Assembly (NCBI RefSeq): GCF_015330125.1
Contig: NZ_JADDXR010000002.1
Location: 2,616,685 to 2,680,684, forward strand
Length of the DNA stretch: 64,000 nt
DNA from: Zobellia nedashkovskayae
GTDB taxonomy: Bacteria > Bacteroidota > Bacteroidia > Flavobacteriales > Flavobacteriaceae
Direction: 5' to 3'
The position numbers and the translations under genes were made by a program. Under the pieces are notes generated by a model. It was not told the DNA's origin and did no database searches. It saw nothing but the letters and a program-made list of their open reading frames with translations. Shown piece by piece: positions 48,701 to 58,800 of this stretch. The first letter of the stretch is position 1. Every line of letters starts with the position of its first letter.

Positions 48701-49550
48701 AAATAGTGTTGATTTAAGTGGATTAGCTGATCATGACTGGTATGAAGTAGGTGGTACATCTGCTCCAGACGCCATAACCGACAATATCTTTACGGAAGGA
48801 AATGTGGGTATTGGTACAACTACTATAACAAATAATAGAGCTTTAGATGTAGAGGGTAATGTTGAAATAAATGATTACCTATACATGAACGGTAAGAATA
48901 CTTTGAGGGCAACTGACGATAATTATTTGCGTATTAATTGGAGTAACGACTATGTCTTAGGAACATTTTTTAATGGAAATGTAAGAATGTATGATGGTTT
49001 GGTTGTAAATGAAAGGGGAGCAAATAGTGATATGAGAGTTGAAGGAGACACTGAAACATTTTTATTATTTACAGATGCTTCTTCCGATGAAGTAGGTATT
49101 GGTACCAGTTCACCAGATGCCAGATTAGATGTAGAAGGTGGTACAGTACGTTTTTCTGATTACGGATCAAATGCTATAACGGGTACAGCAACTTCACTAC
49201 TTGGAGTTGAGGCTGATGGTGACCTTGTTGAAGTGAATTCATTAAAAGCTTCTAAGATTTTCTATCCACCTTCTATAGAAGTAGATGCTTCTACAAATGG
49301 TACGGGAAGAACTATAGACTTACACGCTCAATATGTTGCTCAATATGGTTCGCCTATGGTAGCTAGTGTTTCTGCACCAGCAGCTATTCCAACATACACT
49401 AATACAGAGTTGTATTACTACGTAACGTTTTATGATACAGCTGTGTTTGCTAATGTAAATGTAAACGCTGCTGGTGTTATGACGTATGATGTTATTGGTC
49501 AGCCAGCTAGTTACAACTCACTAATCAATGTAGTTTTTGTAGTAAAATAA
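45327..49550 (+). CDS. Collagen-like fibre protein, C-terminal part of a frame-disrupted gene
   Basis: The listed frame has 1407 codons from the first ATG, but that ATG lies inside a repeat (MVTGTEVDGDITNEIQ), there is no signal peptide, and the open frame extends back to 45171. It is therefore the downstream part of the gene starting at 39836. It contains DGSVTLTPSGDDYDLSV modules, then a Gly-X-Y collagen-like array (46923-48515; about 35 units of GIQGIQGEKGDQGDQ), then a phage-tail-fibre-like head (VGIGTTTITNNRALDVEGNVEINDY, GIGTSSPDARLDVEGG) and a terminal ~100-aa beta domain ending VFVVK. As it stands it would need internal initiation and could not be exported. Joined with the upstream part it would be a long trimeric-fibre-like surface protein. 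The next gene starts 20 nt downstream. Confidence 0.75.
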   Translation: MVTGTEVDGDITNEIQTLTSTDGSVTLTPSGDDYDLSVAAADGSETEVTGAGINTVSGDGTSASPYVVTGTEVDGDITNEIQTVASADGSVDVVRTGDDFDLSITIPANNDNDATNEFQDLSLTGDNLTLSDDPTATAIDLSPYANNDTNEIQTVASADGSVDVVRTGDDFDLSVAAADGSETEVTGAGINTVSGDGTSASPYVVTGTEVDGDITNELTFVDAGTPAATGTTGTNTGETYVDTLTGQLYVYDGTTWQQVGGNASPDADPDPNNEIQTITSTDGSVTLGQTGDDYDLSVATADGSETEVTGAGINTVSGDGTSASPYVVTGTEVDGDITNEIQTLTSTDGSVTLTPSGDDYDLSVAAADGSETEVTGAGINTVSGDGTSASPYVVTGTEVDGDITNEIQTVASADGSVDVVRTGDDFDLSITIPANNDNDATNEFQDLSLTGDNLTLSDDPTATAIDLSDYRETVVGTNDITVTDNGLGNFTVDYVDGDKDDQNEIELPTGGNNGQVLSTDGTGTYNWIDPDSGPQGIQGEKGDQGDQGIQGIQGEKGDQGDQGIQGIQGEKGDQGDQGIQGIQGEKGDQGEQGIQGIQGEKGDQGDQGIQGIQGDQGIQGVQGEKGDQGDQGIQGIQGEKGDQGIQGIQGEKGDQGDQGIQGIQGEKGDQGDQGIQGIQGDQGIQGVQGEKGDQGDQGIQGIQGEKGDQGDQGIQGIQGEKGDQGDQGIQGIQGIQGEKGDQGDQGIQGIEGEKGDQGDQGIQGIQGEKGDQGDQGIQGIQGEKGDQGNQGIQGIQGEKGDQGDQGIQGIQGIEGEKGDQGDQGIQGIQGEKGDQGDQGIQGIQGEKGDQGDQGIQGIQGEKGDQGDQGIQGIQGEKGDQGDQGIQGIQGEKGDQGDQGIQGIQGEKGDQGDQGIQGIQGEKGDQGDQGIQGIQGEKGDQGDQGIQGIQGEKGDQGDQGIQGIQGEKGDQGDQGIQGIQGEKGDQGDQGIQGIQGEKGDQGDQGIQGIQGEKGDQGDQGIQGIQGEKGDQGDQGIQGIQGIQGEKGDQGDQGIPGATGPAGDPATDDQNLTSAVVVPNQSVEVQINNGTNTTIDIRDADSDATNELQDLELTGSTLTLTNPATSGNSVDLSGLADHDWYEVGGTSAPDAITDNIFTEGNVGIGTTTITNNRALDVEGNVEINDYLYMNGKNTLRATDDNYLRINWSNDYVLGTFFNGNVRMYDGLVVNERGANSDMRVEGDTETFLLFTDASSDEVGIGTSSPDARLDVEGGTVRFSDYGSNAITGTATSLLGVEADGDLVEVNSLKASKIFYPPSIEVDASTNGTGRTIDLHAQYVAQYGSPMVASVSAPAAIPTYTNTELYYYVTFYDTAVFANVNVNAAGVMTYDVIGQPASYNSLINVVFVVK
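46225..46726 (+). repeat. 502-bp exact direct repeat, copy 2
   Basis: Second copy of 45247-45748. The copies diverge immediately after GATTGATTT, where copy 2 continues into the segment before the collagen array. Confidence 0.88.
46923..48515 (+). repeat. 45-bp collagen-like (Gly-X-Y) tandem array
   Basis: There are about 35 units encoding GIQGIQGEKGDQGDQ (five Gly-X-Y triplets, 45 bp), with in-frame variants: two longer units containing GDQGIQGVQ, three with an extra triplet, and single changes GEQ, GNQ and IEG. It ends in GIPGATGPAGDP. A 135-bp higher-order unit (three 45-bp units) recurs exactly in phase at 47926, 48061 and 48196. Confidence 0.95.
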
Positions 49551-49570
49551 TCTAACGATAACCGATCGAT

Positions 49571-51598
49571 TTGAAAGCAAAGTCTACATATAAAAAGCTT
49601 GTCCTCAGTATAGTATTTACTATACTGGGACTTGCAGTATCTAACGCTCAGTATTTATTAAGGGCTCCGGATGATACAGCAGAAGAGACCAGAACCAATT
49701 TTCGTTGGTATGAGGCACAGGATACAAGTACGATTTTAAGTACGGACCCCTTCTTAGAGGTGAATGATCAAGGAATTTATTTTGCAACCTATGATGGTAC
49801 TTTATGTGGTAAGAATGCAACCAGCTATTTTATAGTTACCAATTGTAATTCGCCATATAATGAGGTTACTTTAGATATTAGCGATAATACAGATAACCTT
49901 TCTGCGGGAGCGACCGTTAGTTGGAATCCTCCTTTGCCAGGTGATCAAAGTGCACCAATGGTAATTGCAACACAAGATGTGGAGCGCTATATAGCGACTA
50001 TTACCAAAGCAGGAAATAATAAAAATTTACCCAGTTTTACCGTGGTCTGTATTGATGAGTCTGCTATTCTTGTTGATGATTTTGTTACAGTTGATGAAGA
50101 CGATTCCGTTGTGGTCGATATTTTTAATAATGATAGTGAACTGCCTACCGAGGGTAATCTTACGACTACCGATCCGGCCAATGGTTCGGTAAATATTGAT
50201 AATAACGGAACACCTAACGACCCTACCGACGATATTGTAACCTATATTCCTGACCCAGATTATAACGGTCCGGATACGTTCAATTATACCATCTGTAATG
50301 TTTTTGGAGATTGTAGTACGGCTACCGTTACAGTAGATGTGCTTCCTATCTTGGATACTATAGATGATAGCGTTGCAACTGCAGAAGACACGCCAATTGT
50401 ATTGGATATTCTTGCAAATGATAATGATATTCCATCTGTAGGAACCTTAACAACAACTGACCCATCTAATGGAACATTGGCATTAGATGATGGAGGAACA
50501 CCTAATGACCCGTCTGATGATTTGGTAACCTATACACCTAACGAAAATTTTGATGGTACGGATTCATTCACCTATACCGTTTGTGATACCGCAGGTAATT
50601 GTGATACCGCTACAGTTACTATTTTGGTGACTGATGAGGTTGATCTTGATATGGATGATGATGGAATCTTAGATAGTTTTGAGGACTTGAATTTAGATGC
50701 CGATAACGACCCAGCAACCAATCCTACGGATACAGATAATGATGGTGTGCCAGATTACCTAGATATAGATAGTGATGATGATGGTATTCCTGATAACGTA
50801 GAAGCCCAGACAACTATTGATTATGTAGCTCCGAGCGGTGTAGATTTAAATGGTAATGGTGTAGATGATGCGTATGAAAATAATGGATTATTGGGCATTA
50901 TTCCAGAAGACACAGATGGCGATGATTTACCGGATTATGTAGATGAGGATAGTGACAATGATAACATTCCAGATAGAATAGAAGCACATGATCACAACAG
51001 AGATGGTATTCCTGACGTTGTATTAATTGGTTCTGATAAAGATCGTGATGGTCTTGATGATGGCTATGAAGGAGAAACTACGATTGATCTTGATGTCAAC
51101 GATGAAATAAATGACCCTTATAATGATTTACCGAACACAGATGGTGACGGAGAATCTGATTATAGAGATACAGATGATGATGATGACGGCATCCAGAGTA
51201 AGGATGAGGATATAAATATTGATGGTAATTACGCCAATGATGATTCAGATGGTAACGGAATACCTGAATATCTAGAGCCAAATGCAGAAGAAGATCCTAT
51301 TGAAGTATTTAACGTGGTTACGCCTAATAATGATGGAGCGCATGATGTGCTTACGATTAAAGGCTTAGAGAAATACCCAGATAATTCAATTAAGATCTAT
51401 AATAGATGGGGTGTTTTGGTCTACACTACACAGGCCTATAATACCGAAGGAAATGTATTTGACGGAACCTCTCAAGGAAGAGTAACCGTTGATGCAGATA
51501 GAAAACTACCGGTAGGTACGTACTTCTATATTTTAGATTACAAAGATGCTAAGGGTGAACAACAATCACTTTCAGGATACATATATATTAACAGATAG
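49571..51598 (+). CDS. Cadherin-like/TSP3 surface protein with T9SS type B sorting domain
   Basis: The protein has 675 aa with a TTG start (49571) followed by a signal peptide ending near residue 27 (VSNAQ-YLLRAPDD). Two tandem Ig/cadherin-like domains (about 167-256 and 266-356) share VDIFNNDSELP / LDILANDNDIP and the DGTDSFTYTVCDTAGNCDTA pattern. TSP3 loops of the NVEAQTT type occupy about 358-575. The C-terminal type B domain (about 578-675) runs from NVVTPNNDGAHDV through YNRWGVLVY to SGYIYINR. It lies 20 nt after the collagen-like gene and 8 nt before a PorP/SprF gene, so the three form one operon. It could anchor or cap the collagen-like fibre; that is inference. Confidence 0.87.
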   Translation: MKAKSTYKKLVLSIVFTILGLAVSNAQYLLRAPDDTAEETRTNFRWYEAQDTSTILSTDPFLEVNDQGIYFATYDGTLCGKNATSYFIVTNCNSPYNEVTLDISDNTDNLSAGATVSWNPPLPGDQSAPMVIATQDVERYIATITKAGNNKNLPSFTVVCIDESAILVDDFVTVDEDDSVVVDIFNNDSELPTEGNLTTTDPANGSVNIDNNGTPNDPTDDIVTYIPDPDYNGPDTFNYTICNVFGDCSTATVTVDVLPILDTIDDSVATAEDTPIVLDILANDNDIPSVGTLTTTDPSNGTLALDDGGTPNDPSDDLVTYTPNENFDGTDSFTYTVCDTAGNCDTATVTILVTDEVDLDMDDDGILDSFEDLNLDADNDPATNPTDTDNDGVPDYLDIDSDDDGIPDNVEAQTTIDYVAPSGVDLNGNGVDDAYENNGLLGIIPEDTDGDDLPDYVDEDSDNDNIPDRIEAHDHNRDGIPDVVLIGSDKDRDGLDDGYEGETTIDLDVNDEINDPYNDLPNTDGDGESDYRDTDDDDDGIQSKDEDINIDGNYANDDSDGNGIPEYLEPNAEEDPIEVFNVVTPNNDGAHDVLTIKGLEKYPDNSIKIYNRWGVLVYTTQAYNTEGNVFDGTSQGRVTVDADRKLPVGTYFYILDYKDAKGEQQSLSGYIYINR

Positions 51599-51606
51599 CA
51601 GTAACG

Positions 51607-52557
51607 ATGATCCCAAATCTCAGAAAAACCGCTCGTAAACTTGGTGTAATGCTTGCCCTATTATTTATGGCAACAACTCAAAACGCCATAGCTCAACAAG
51701 ATTCCCAGTATACGCAGTATATGTACAATACTGTAAGTGTAAATCCCGCTTACGCAGGTTCAAGAGGACATATAAGTACGGCCCTTTTGCACCGTTCGCA
51801 ATGGGTAGGTCTTGATGGAGCACCTACAACGCAGACGTTTAATATACATTCGCCTATAGGATATAGAGGTGTAGGTTTGGGTGCATCTATTGTAAATGAT
51901 AAAATTGGACCTACTTCTGAAACCTACATAGATATAGATTTCTCCTATACCGTTTATACTTCTTCTGAAGGTAGACTAAGCTTTGGATTAAAGGGTAGTG
52001 CGCATTTACTAGATGTTCGTTTTTCAGAACTGAATCAATTTACTACGGATAACAGCTTACAGAATGATATAGAAAATAAGTTTTCACCCAATTTTGGTGC
52101 AGGGGTCTATTATCATACTAAAAAGTTTTACGCAGGTCTTTCTGTACCTCGAATTTTACAGACCCTTCATTTTCAAGAAGGCTCTGACCCAACTACTGCA
52201 CAAGAACAAATGAATTTTTACCTTATTACAGGATATGTTTGGGATTTGAATGATAACACAAAATTTAAACCCACCTTGTTGACCAAATTGGTTACAGGTG
52301 CACCCTTGCAAGTAGACATTTCTGCTAACTTTATGTTCAGTGAAAAATTTATTCTTGGGGCAGCTTACCGTTGGGATGCGGCAGTCAGCGGCATGGTAGG
52401 TTTCAATATTTCTAACAAATTCTTAATTGGTCTTGCTTACGATCGTGAAGTTACCGAACTGGGTAAAGCGGTCTTTAATTCAGGTTCTTTTGAGGCTATT
52501 TTACGATATGATTTCATCAGCACAAAAGGTAACTTAAAATCACCTCGTTTCTTTTAA
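51607..52557 (+). CDS. PorP/SprF family type IX secretion membrane protein
   Basis: The protein has 316 aa. The signal peptide ends at about residue 29 (NAIAQ-QDSQYTQYMYNT). It has the PorP/SprF signature VNPAYAGSRGHISTALLHRSQWVGLDG and a predicted outer-membrane barrel ending in SPRFF. It is paralogous to the gene at 21183, and sits directly after a type B substrate in the same way. It likely helps export the 675-aa protein, and perhaps the 3379-aa type B protein that follows, which has no PorP/SprF of its own within the window. Confidence 0.93.
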   Translation: MIPNLRKTARKLGVMLALLFMATTQNAIAQQDSQYTQYMYNTVSVNPAYAGSRGHISTALLHRSQWVGLDGAPTTQTFNIHSPIGYRGVGLGASIVNDKIGPTSETYIDIDFSYTVYTSSEGRLSFGLKGSAHLLDVRFSELNQFTTDNSLQNDIENKFSPNFGAGVYYHTKKFYAGLSVPRILQTLHFQEGSDPTTAQEQMNFYLITGYVWDLNDNTKFKPTLLTKLVTGAPLQVDISANFMFSEKFILGAAYRWDAAVSGMVGFNISNKFLIGLAYDREVTELGKAVFNSGSFEAILRYDFISTKGNLKSPRFF

Positions 52558-52874
52558 AATATTTCTTCACTAAGAATAAATTTTAAAATTCTGCAATCTT
52601 TTTTCAATTGCAATAACTGGCTTTTCTGCATATTTTGACGATTGTAATTAGTTTTCGTATACCCTATAAATAAAGGCTTCCATAGGATATTACCTCTTTC
52701 ACACCTTATTTAGACCGTTTCACAACAAAAGTTGAAATCTAGGAGCTGCTTGCTCTTAATTTTATAAGTTCTTAGTCTGTGATTAAGTGGTTTGTATAGA
52801 TATGTTCAAAGGCTAATTTTAACAATATTAACAAGAGATTTTCGTTAAAATAGTCCAACCAAGCAGCTTAGTAT
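52558..52874 (+). promoter_or_regulatory. 317-bp leader of the 3379-aa gene with CACAACAAA element
   Basis: No gene is seen. TATTTTGACGATTGTAATTA at 52631, followed by GTTTTCGTA, resembles the upstream box at 34662. TTATTTAG at 52706-52713 is promoter-like, and CACAACAAA lies at 52721-52729, 154 nt before the ATG. The box-to-element spacing is 90 bp, against 99 in the two best matching regions, so the relation is weaker. Confidence 0.4.
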
Positions 52875-55800
52875 ATGCACGTCAAACGAAAAAGAAATTT
52901 TACGTTTTTTGGAGAATACCCTAGATATTTCGGTTTTCTGCTATTATTCGTTTTATTTATGGGGCAGTCTTTATGGGCACAACCTGCAAACGATGCTATA
53001 GCGAATGCTACCCCTCTTTCAATTAATGGCTGTTCTGCAGATGCGGCTTACAATACTTTAGATGCTACCCCAGACGGGGTTGCGGGCTCATGTTGGCCTG
53101 CAGGTCCCAACGCCAATGTGTGGTTCAGCTTTGTAGCAAGTGCTACTGGAACGGTACAGATAAATTTAGATCGTGGAACTATAATAGGGGACATGACCGG
53201 CGATATGCGGTATGCGATGATGGCATTATGGGATGCCACGGGTACTACGGAAATTGCATGTAGTTCTTTTACGACCGTTAGCGATGATATTTCAATATTA
53301 CAAAGTGGATTGACCCCGGGAGATACCTATCTTTTTTCCGTTGATCGTCGTTATCCGACTTCGGGAGGAGCGGAGACTTTTAAACTTTGCCTTAGCGATA
53401 CACCAACTTATGATTATTTAGAAGGAGCATTAAACATAGATTCGTTTATGAACGGTTGTTCTGCCGATGCTATTTTCTCTACGTTGGGAGCATCCGCAGA
53501 TAGGAATGCCGCTTCCTGTTGGGGTACAGGTCCAAATAGAAACGTTTGGTTTGAAGTTACAGCTCCAGTTACAGGAAATATAGAAGTAAAACTAAATACA
53601 GGCGATGAAAAAGGAACCTTGCAGACTGCTTATTTAGCTTTGTGGGATAGTACGGGCTCCATTGAATTGGGATGTAATAGTTACAGAACAGGGCGCGATT
53701 ATGATGATATTTCCCTTTTAGCAACGGGTTTAACTCCTGGTACTTCTTACTATGTTTCGGTAGATAATAGATACATACATGCCTTAGATACTTTTTCATT
53801 ATGCTTGAGCGATCAAGCTACCGATGATTATTATCAAGGAGCAACAGATGTAACTGGTTTTATTGGAGGATGTTCTCCGGATGCGGCCTATACAACACTA
53901 GGTGCTACTTTTGATAAAGGCACAGGTTCTTGCTGGTTAGATTTAGTAAACCACAATAAATGGTTCAGTTTTGTGGCGCCTCCATCAGGTAGAATAGAAG
54001 TAAACCTTGATAGGGGAGGTAGCAAAGGAACCTTGCGCCATGCTTATATGGCTCTTTGGGAAGCTGATGGCGATACGGAATTAGCGTGTACTACCTACTC
54101 GGACCCAGAAGATGATTTAAGACTTAGACACTGGAGTTTAACGCCGGGAGCAACATATTATATTACTGTAGATAACAGATATATTACTACTACGGATACA
54201 TTTACCCTTTGTTTAGATGACATGAGTGGTCCGGATACTGACGGGGACGGTGTAGAAGACGGTGTAGATCTTGATGATGATAACGATGGTATTTTAGATA
54301 CGGTTGAAGGTTGTGAGAATACTGATATTTCAGGAACAGTTGGTATTGGTAATGCTATTACCGATACAACATATCCACTCGTGGGAACAGATATTATGTA
54401 TACTGTTAGCAAAGCGGCAAGTACAAATATCTACGCCTATGATGCTGGCGCAAACGGGCATGGTATTCGCATAGAAGGCCAAGCAGGTGATACGGGAAGT
54501 TTAACTTCAACCTATAGTACGCCTATTGAAAACGTCTTTTTTAAGATGACCGATTTTGATAACAATACTCAATATACAATTGAAATTTATGATGATAGTA
54601 ATGTACTTTACGATTTAGATTCGGAAGGTATTATTTTAGTAGGTTCTGGAATTACTCAAACAGGGAATGACTTTGAGGCCGGTTCTGTAAACTCAGACGG
54701 AGATGACCCTGCGGATGATGTTAATGGAGCCATCTATTTTTATTTTGAAAGACCTGTTAGTCGCATTGTGCTAATCTTTAATCACCCATCAACTTCAACC
54801 ACACGATTTATTCAACCTACTTTTTGTCTAGCGGATTTTGATAATGACGGTATAACCGATCATAAAGATTTAGATAGTGATGGCGATGGTATTCCGGATA
54901 ATGTAGAAGGGCAGACTACATTGGGTTATATTGCTCCAAATACAGATAGTGCAGCTACATTTCGCAGTAACGATGGAGTTAACTCTGCATATTTAGGCGG
55001 AATCACTCCTGAAAATACAGATGCTACGGATAATCCGGATTATTTAGATCTTGATTCTGATAATGAAGGTGGAAATGATATTGCGGAAGCAGAATTAACA
55101 CTTTCAGGAAACGATATAGATAATGATGGCCTTGATGATAATATGGATGCATATACTTCAGGTTACGATGATCCGGCTGGTACGATTGATAATCCTTTGA
55201 GCAACCCTATTGCCTTACCGGATACTGATGGGGATGCAAATACTGGTGGGGATGTAGATTTTAGAGATGCTACTGATGATCGTCTAGATTCCGATAATGA
55301 TGGGGTAGTAGATGTTGTTGATTTAGATGATGATAATGATGGTATTCCAGATATTCATGAACAAGGTAGTATGTTTGAGTGTACGGAAACCTTTTTGGTA
55401 GACGGTGCACACACAGTTAACACGCATACCACAACTCAAATAAATACAACTTCTTCTGGCATTACGTGGGATTTGCAGACATTGAACGGTATCACATTAG
55501 ATACCTCCGTTAGTCCAGATTTTAATAATACGGTGGCATACCCCGTAAGTGCAGAATTTCAAGGTGCTCAAACGCATATGATGATGGTCATGAATACGGA
55601 TCGTAATGTGGGTCAGCATGCTACTTTGACCATTACATTTCCTAATCCAGTTAAAAATCCTACCATTTATTTTGGGAATCTTAAGTCATCGCCTGGTATT
55701 GGTAGACGTAGTGTCTATTATGAGCTGACAAATGTGGGGGTTGATATGGATGTGGTATACACAGATGGAGATTTTTACGTAGCTGATAGCAGAATAGGAA

Positions 55801-58800
55801 CCTCATTCAATAATACAAGTACCCGAGGAACGGGATTGGTTCGTTTTAATGGGGTATTCAATGCATTGACTTTTACCTTAGGTCACTTTTCTAATGTTAA
55901 TGAAGATGGGGAAATCAGGACCAATCTGAATTTAGGGTATTATGATTGTGTTGATACGGGCTTTTCTTCAAACGCAGATGCTGATAATGACGGTATAGTT
56001 AACTCATTAGATTTAGATAGTGATAACGATGGTGTTTACGATGCTGTAGAAGCTGGGCACAATCAACCGCACACAGCAGGTCGTTTAGACGGGACAATTG
56101 GTGCAGATGGTATTCCAGATGTGGTTAGACTTACACCGGATTATTCATCAATTAATTATGATATAGCTGAAAGCGCCGATGATTCAGATCTTAATCCTAA
56201 TTTCTTGGATTTGGATAGTGATGGAGACGGTATTCCAGATAATGTGGAAGCTCATACCACTTTAGGATATACGGCACCTAATGCAGATGATGCAGCTACA
56301 TACCTTACCAACAATGGTGTAAACTCTGCTTATTTAGGGGGTGTTACCCCTACCAATACAGATGCAATAGACAACCCTGATTATCTAGATTTAGATTCTG
56401 ATAATGAAGGTGGAAATGATATTGCAGAGGGGGGAATAACGCTTTCCGGAAACGATATAGATAATGATGGCCTTGATGATGCTACGGATGCGAATACTAC
56501 CAGTTATGCAGATCCAGGAGGTACAATAGACAATCCTATAACAGCTCCGGTACAGCTTCCAGATGAAGATCAGGATGTAAATACAGGGGGTGATGTAGAT
56601 TTTAGAGATGCTACGGATGAAAGACCTGATAATGATACGGACGGTGTTCCGGATGAAGTAGACCTTGATGATGATAACGATGGTATCTTAGATACAGACG
56701 AAAATATTTGCGGGAATATTATAACGGGCCAAAATATAAGTTCCAATCTGAGTACTTTACAAAATGCTAATACCACCCTACAAGCTGGTATTAAATATAT
56801 ATTGGATATTGAAAACGTATCAACTGGCGGTATTCTTACTGGAGTAGCTGTTGATGGTCCTTTCATTGGACAAACGATTAATATTTATTTAACGAACACA
56901 ACTAGTGGAGGGGCAACTCTTAATGGTGCAACGGCTGTTTATAATTCTGACTTCACTTATAATGCCGGTGATTCTGCGGTAACAGGTGGTTTGGTAAATA
57001 GAGGCTTTTATGTTTTTTACGGTATTATTGATGCTAATGCAAACGGCACTTATGAAGATGGTGTAGATGAGTTATTAGGTCCTGTGGATCCTTTAGTGGC
57101 CAACAGTATTCCTGTATCAACTACCACCGGACCTTTATATTTCTATTATAATGATGGAATTTATGGAGATAATTTAGCGAGTGTAGACTATGGTATAAAA
57201 GTAGAAAATTGCGATACAGATGGAGATGGTGTACCTAATACATTAGATTTAGATTCGGATAATGACGGAATTTTTGATGTAATCGAAGCAGGTCATTCAC
57301 AACTAGATACTGATAATGACGGCCTAATAGATGGTTTACCAGCAGATTTTGGTGCTAACGGTTTGTTTAGCGGAGTGGAGTCTGATGATAGTCAGGCGGC
57401 TACAGTTACCTATACCATTACCGAAAGCGCAGATGATACAGATACTATTCTAGACTTTTTAGATTTAGATAGTGATGGAGATGGCTTGCCAGATAATGTA
57501 GAAGCGCAGACAACTACAGGTTTTATTCTTCCAAACGGAACTGTAGATGTTAATGGCGTTGATACAGCATATCCTTCAGGCATAGTCCCAACTAACACAG
57601 ACGGTACGGATAATCCAGATTATTTAGATACGGATTCTGATAACGAAGGAGCAAATGATACTACAGAGGCCAACATAACCTTAACAGGAAATGATACTGA
57701 TAATGACGGATTAGATGATGTAACGGATGCCACTGCAGATTATACAGATACTAGTGGAACAATTGACAATCCACTAAACTTCCCGGTTGTTTTGCCGGAT
57801 GTAGATTTAGATGCAAATTCTGGTGGCGATGTAGATTTTAGAGATACTACAGACGATAGAACAGATACCGATAATGACGGTGTTCCCGATGCCGTAGATA
57901 TAGATGATGATAATGATGGTATTTTAGACATAACCGAATGTGGTTTAATTGTAGGTGAAGTTTTAACAGGTAATTATTCAAATTCTGTTACGGGTAGGTT
58001 CACCAGTATAAATTCATTTGTCTCAGACTTTACGGTATCTACAACACCTTGGCCAGTCAATCAAAATAATACTAATATTACAGAAGGGCTTCAGTTGGTG
58101 TTTAATCAAAATCCAGATACTCCTGGAATTGGGGATCATACCATTCAAAATATAACCTATGAAATTCAGTCACCAGTAAATGGTGTTATGAAGAGTATAA
58201 AAATAGGAAGTGCAGCCCCAGGTTCTGTTTATCCAGCAAACAATGCTCCAAAGGACATGACTATATCCTGGTCTTCAGGTGCGGGTTCGGCAATTTTGTA
58301 TGATCCTTTAAATGAAATAACTAACTTCTCGGATGGTCAATTGGTACCAAACAATAGTACATTACATTTAGATATGACTCATCTACCGCAAGATGATGTT
58401 GAAAGTTCTCGATGGAATTTAACTATAGATTTAGCTACAGCCACTTTTCCATTAACGCTAATTTATGATGTTACAAACGGAGAAGGATCTGTTCGTTACG
58501 AAGGAATGGGGGTTTGGCCTCAAATAGATTGCGATTTTGATGTAGACTCTTTACCAAGTGCTTATGATTTAGATGCCGACAATGACGGTATTCCAGATAA
58601 TGTAGAGGCACAAACAACAATCGGTTATATAGCTCCAAGTGGAGTGGATTCAGACGGGAACGGTTTGGATGATGCTTATGAAATTTCTCCAGGTTCAGGA
58701 GAAGGAATAACGCCAACAAATACAGATGGCGCAGACAATCCAGATTATTTAGATTTAGATTCTGATAATGATAACGTCAGTGATACAACAGAGGCACGCC

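Noticed and set aside
48516..49550. Prophage tail fibre
   Set aside because: The head region resembles tail-fibre tips, but no phage structural, packaging or lysis genes are present. The gene family also starts with a signal peptide and is followed by T9SS genes.
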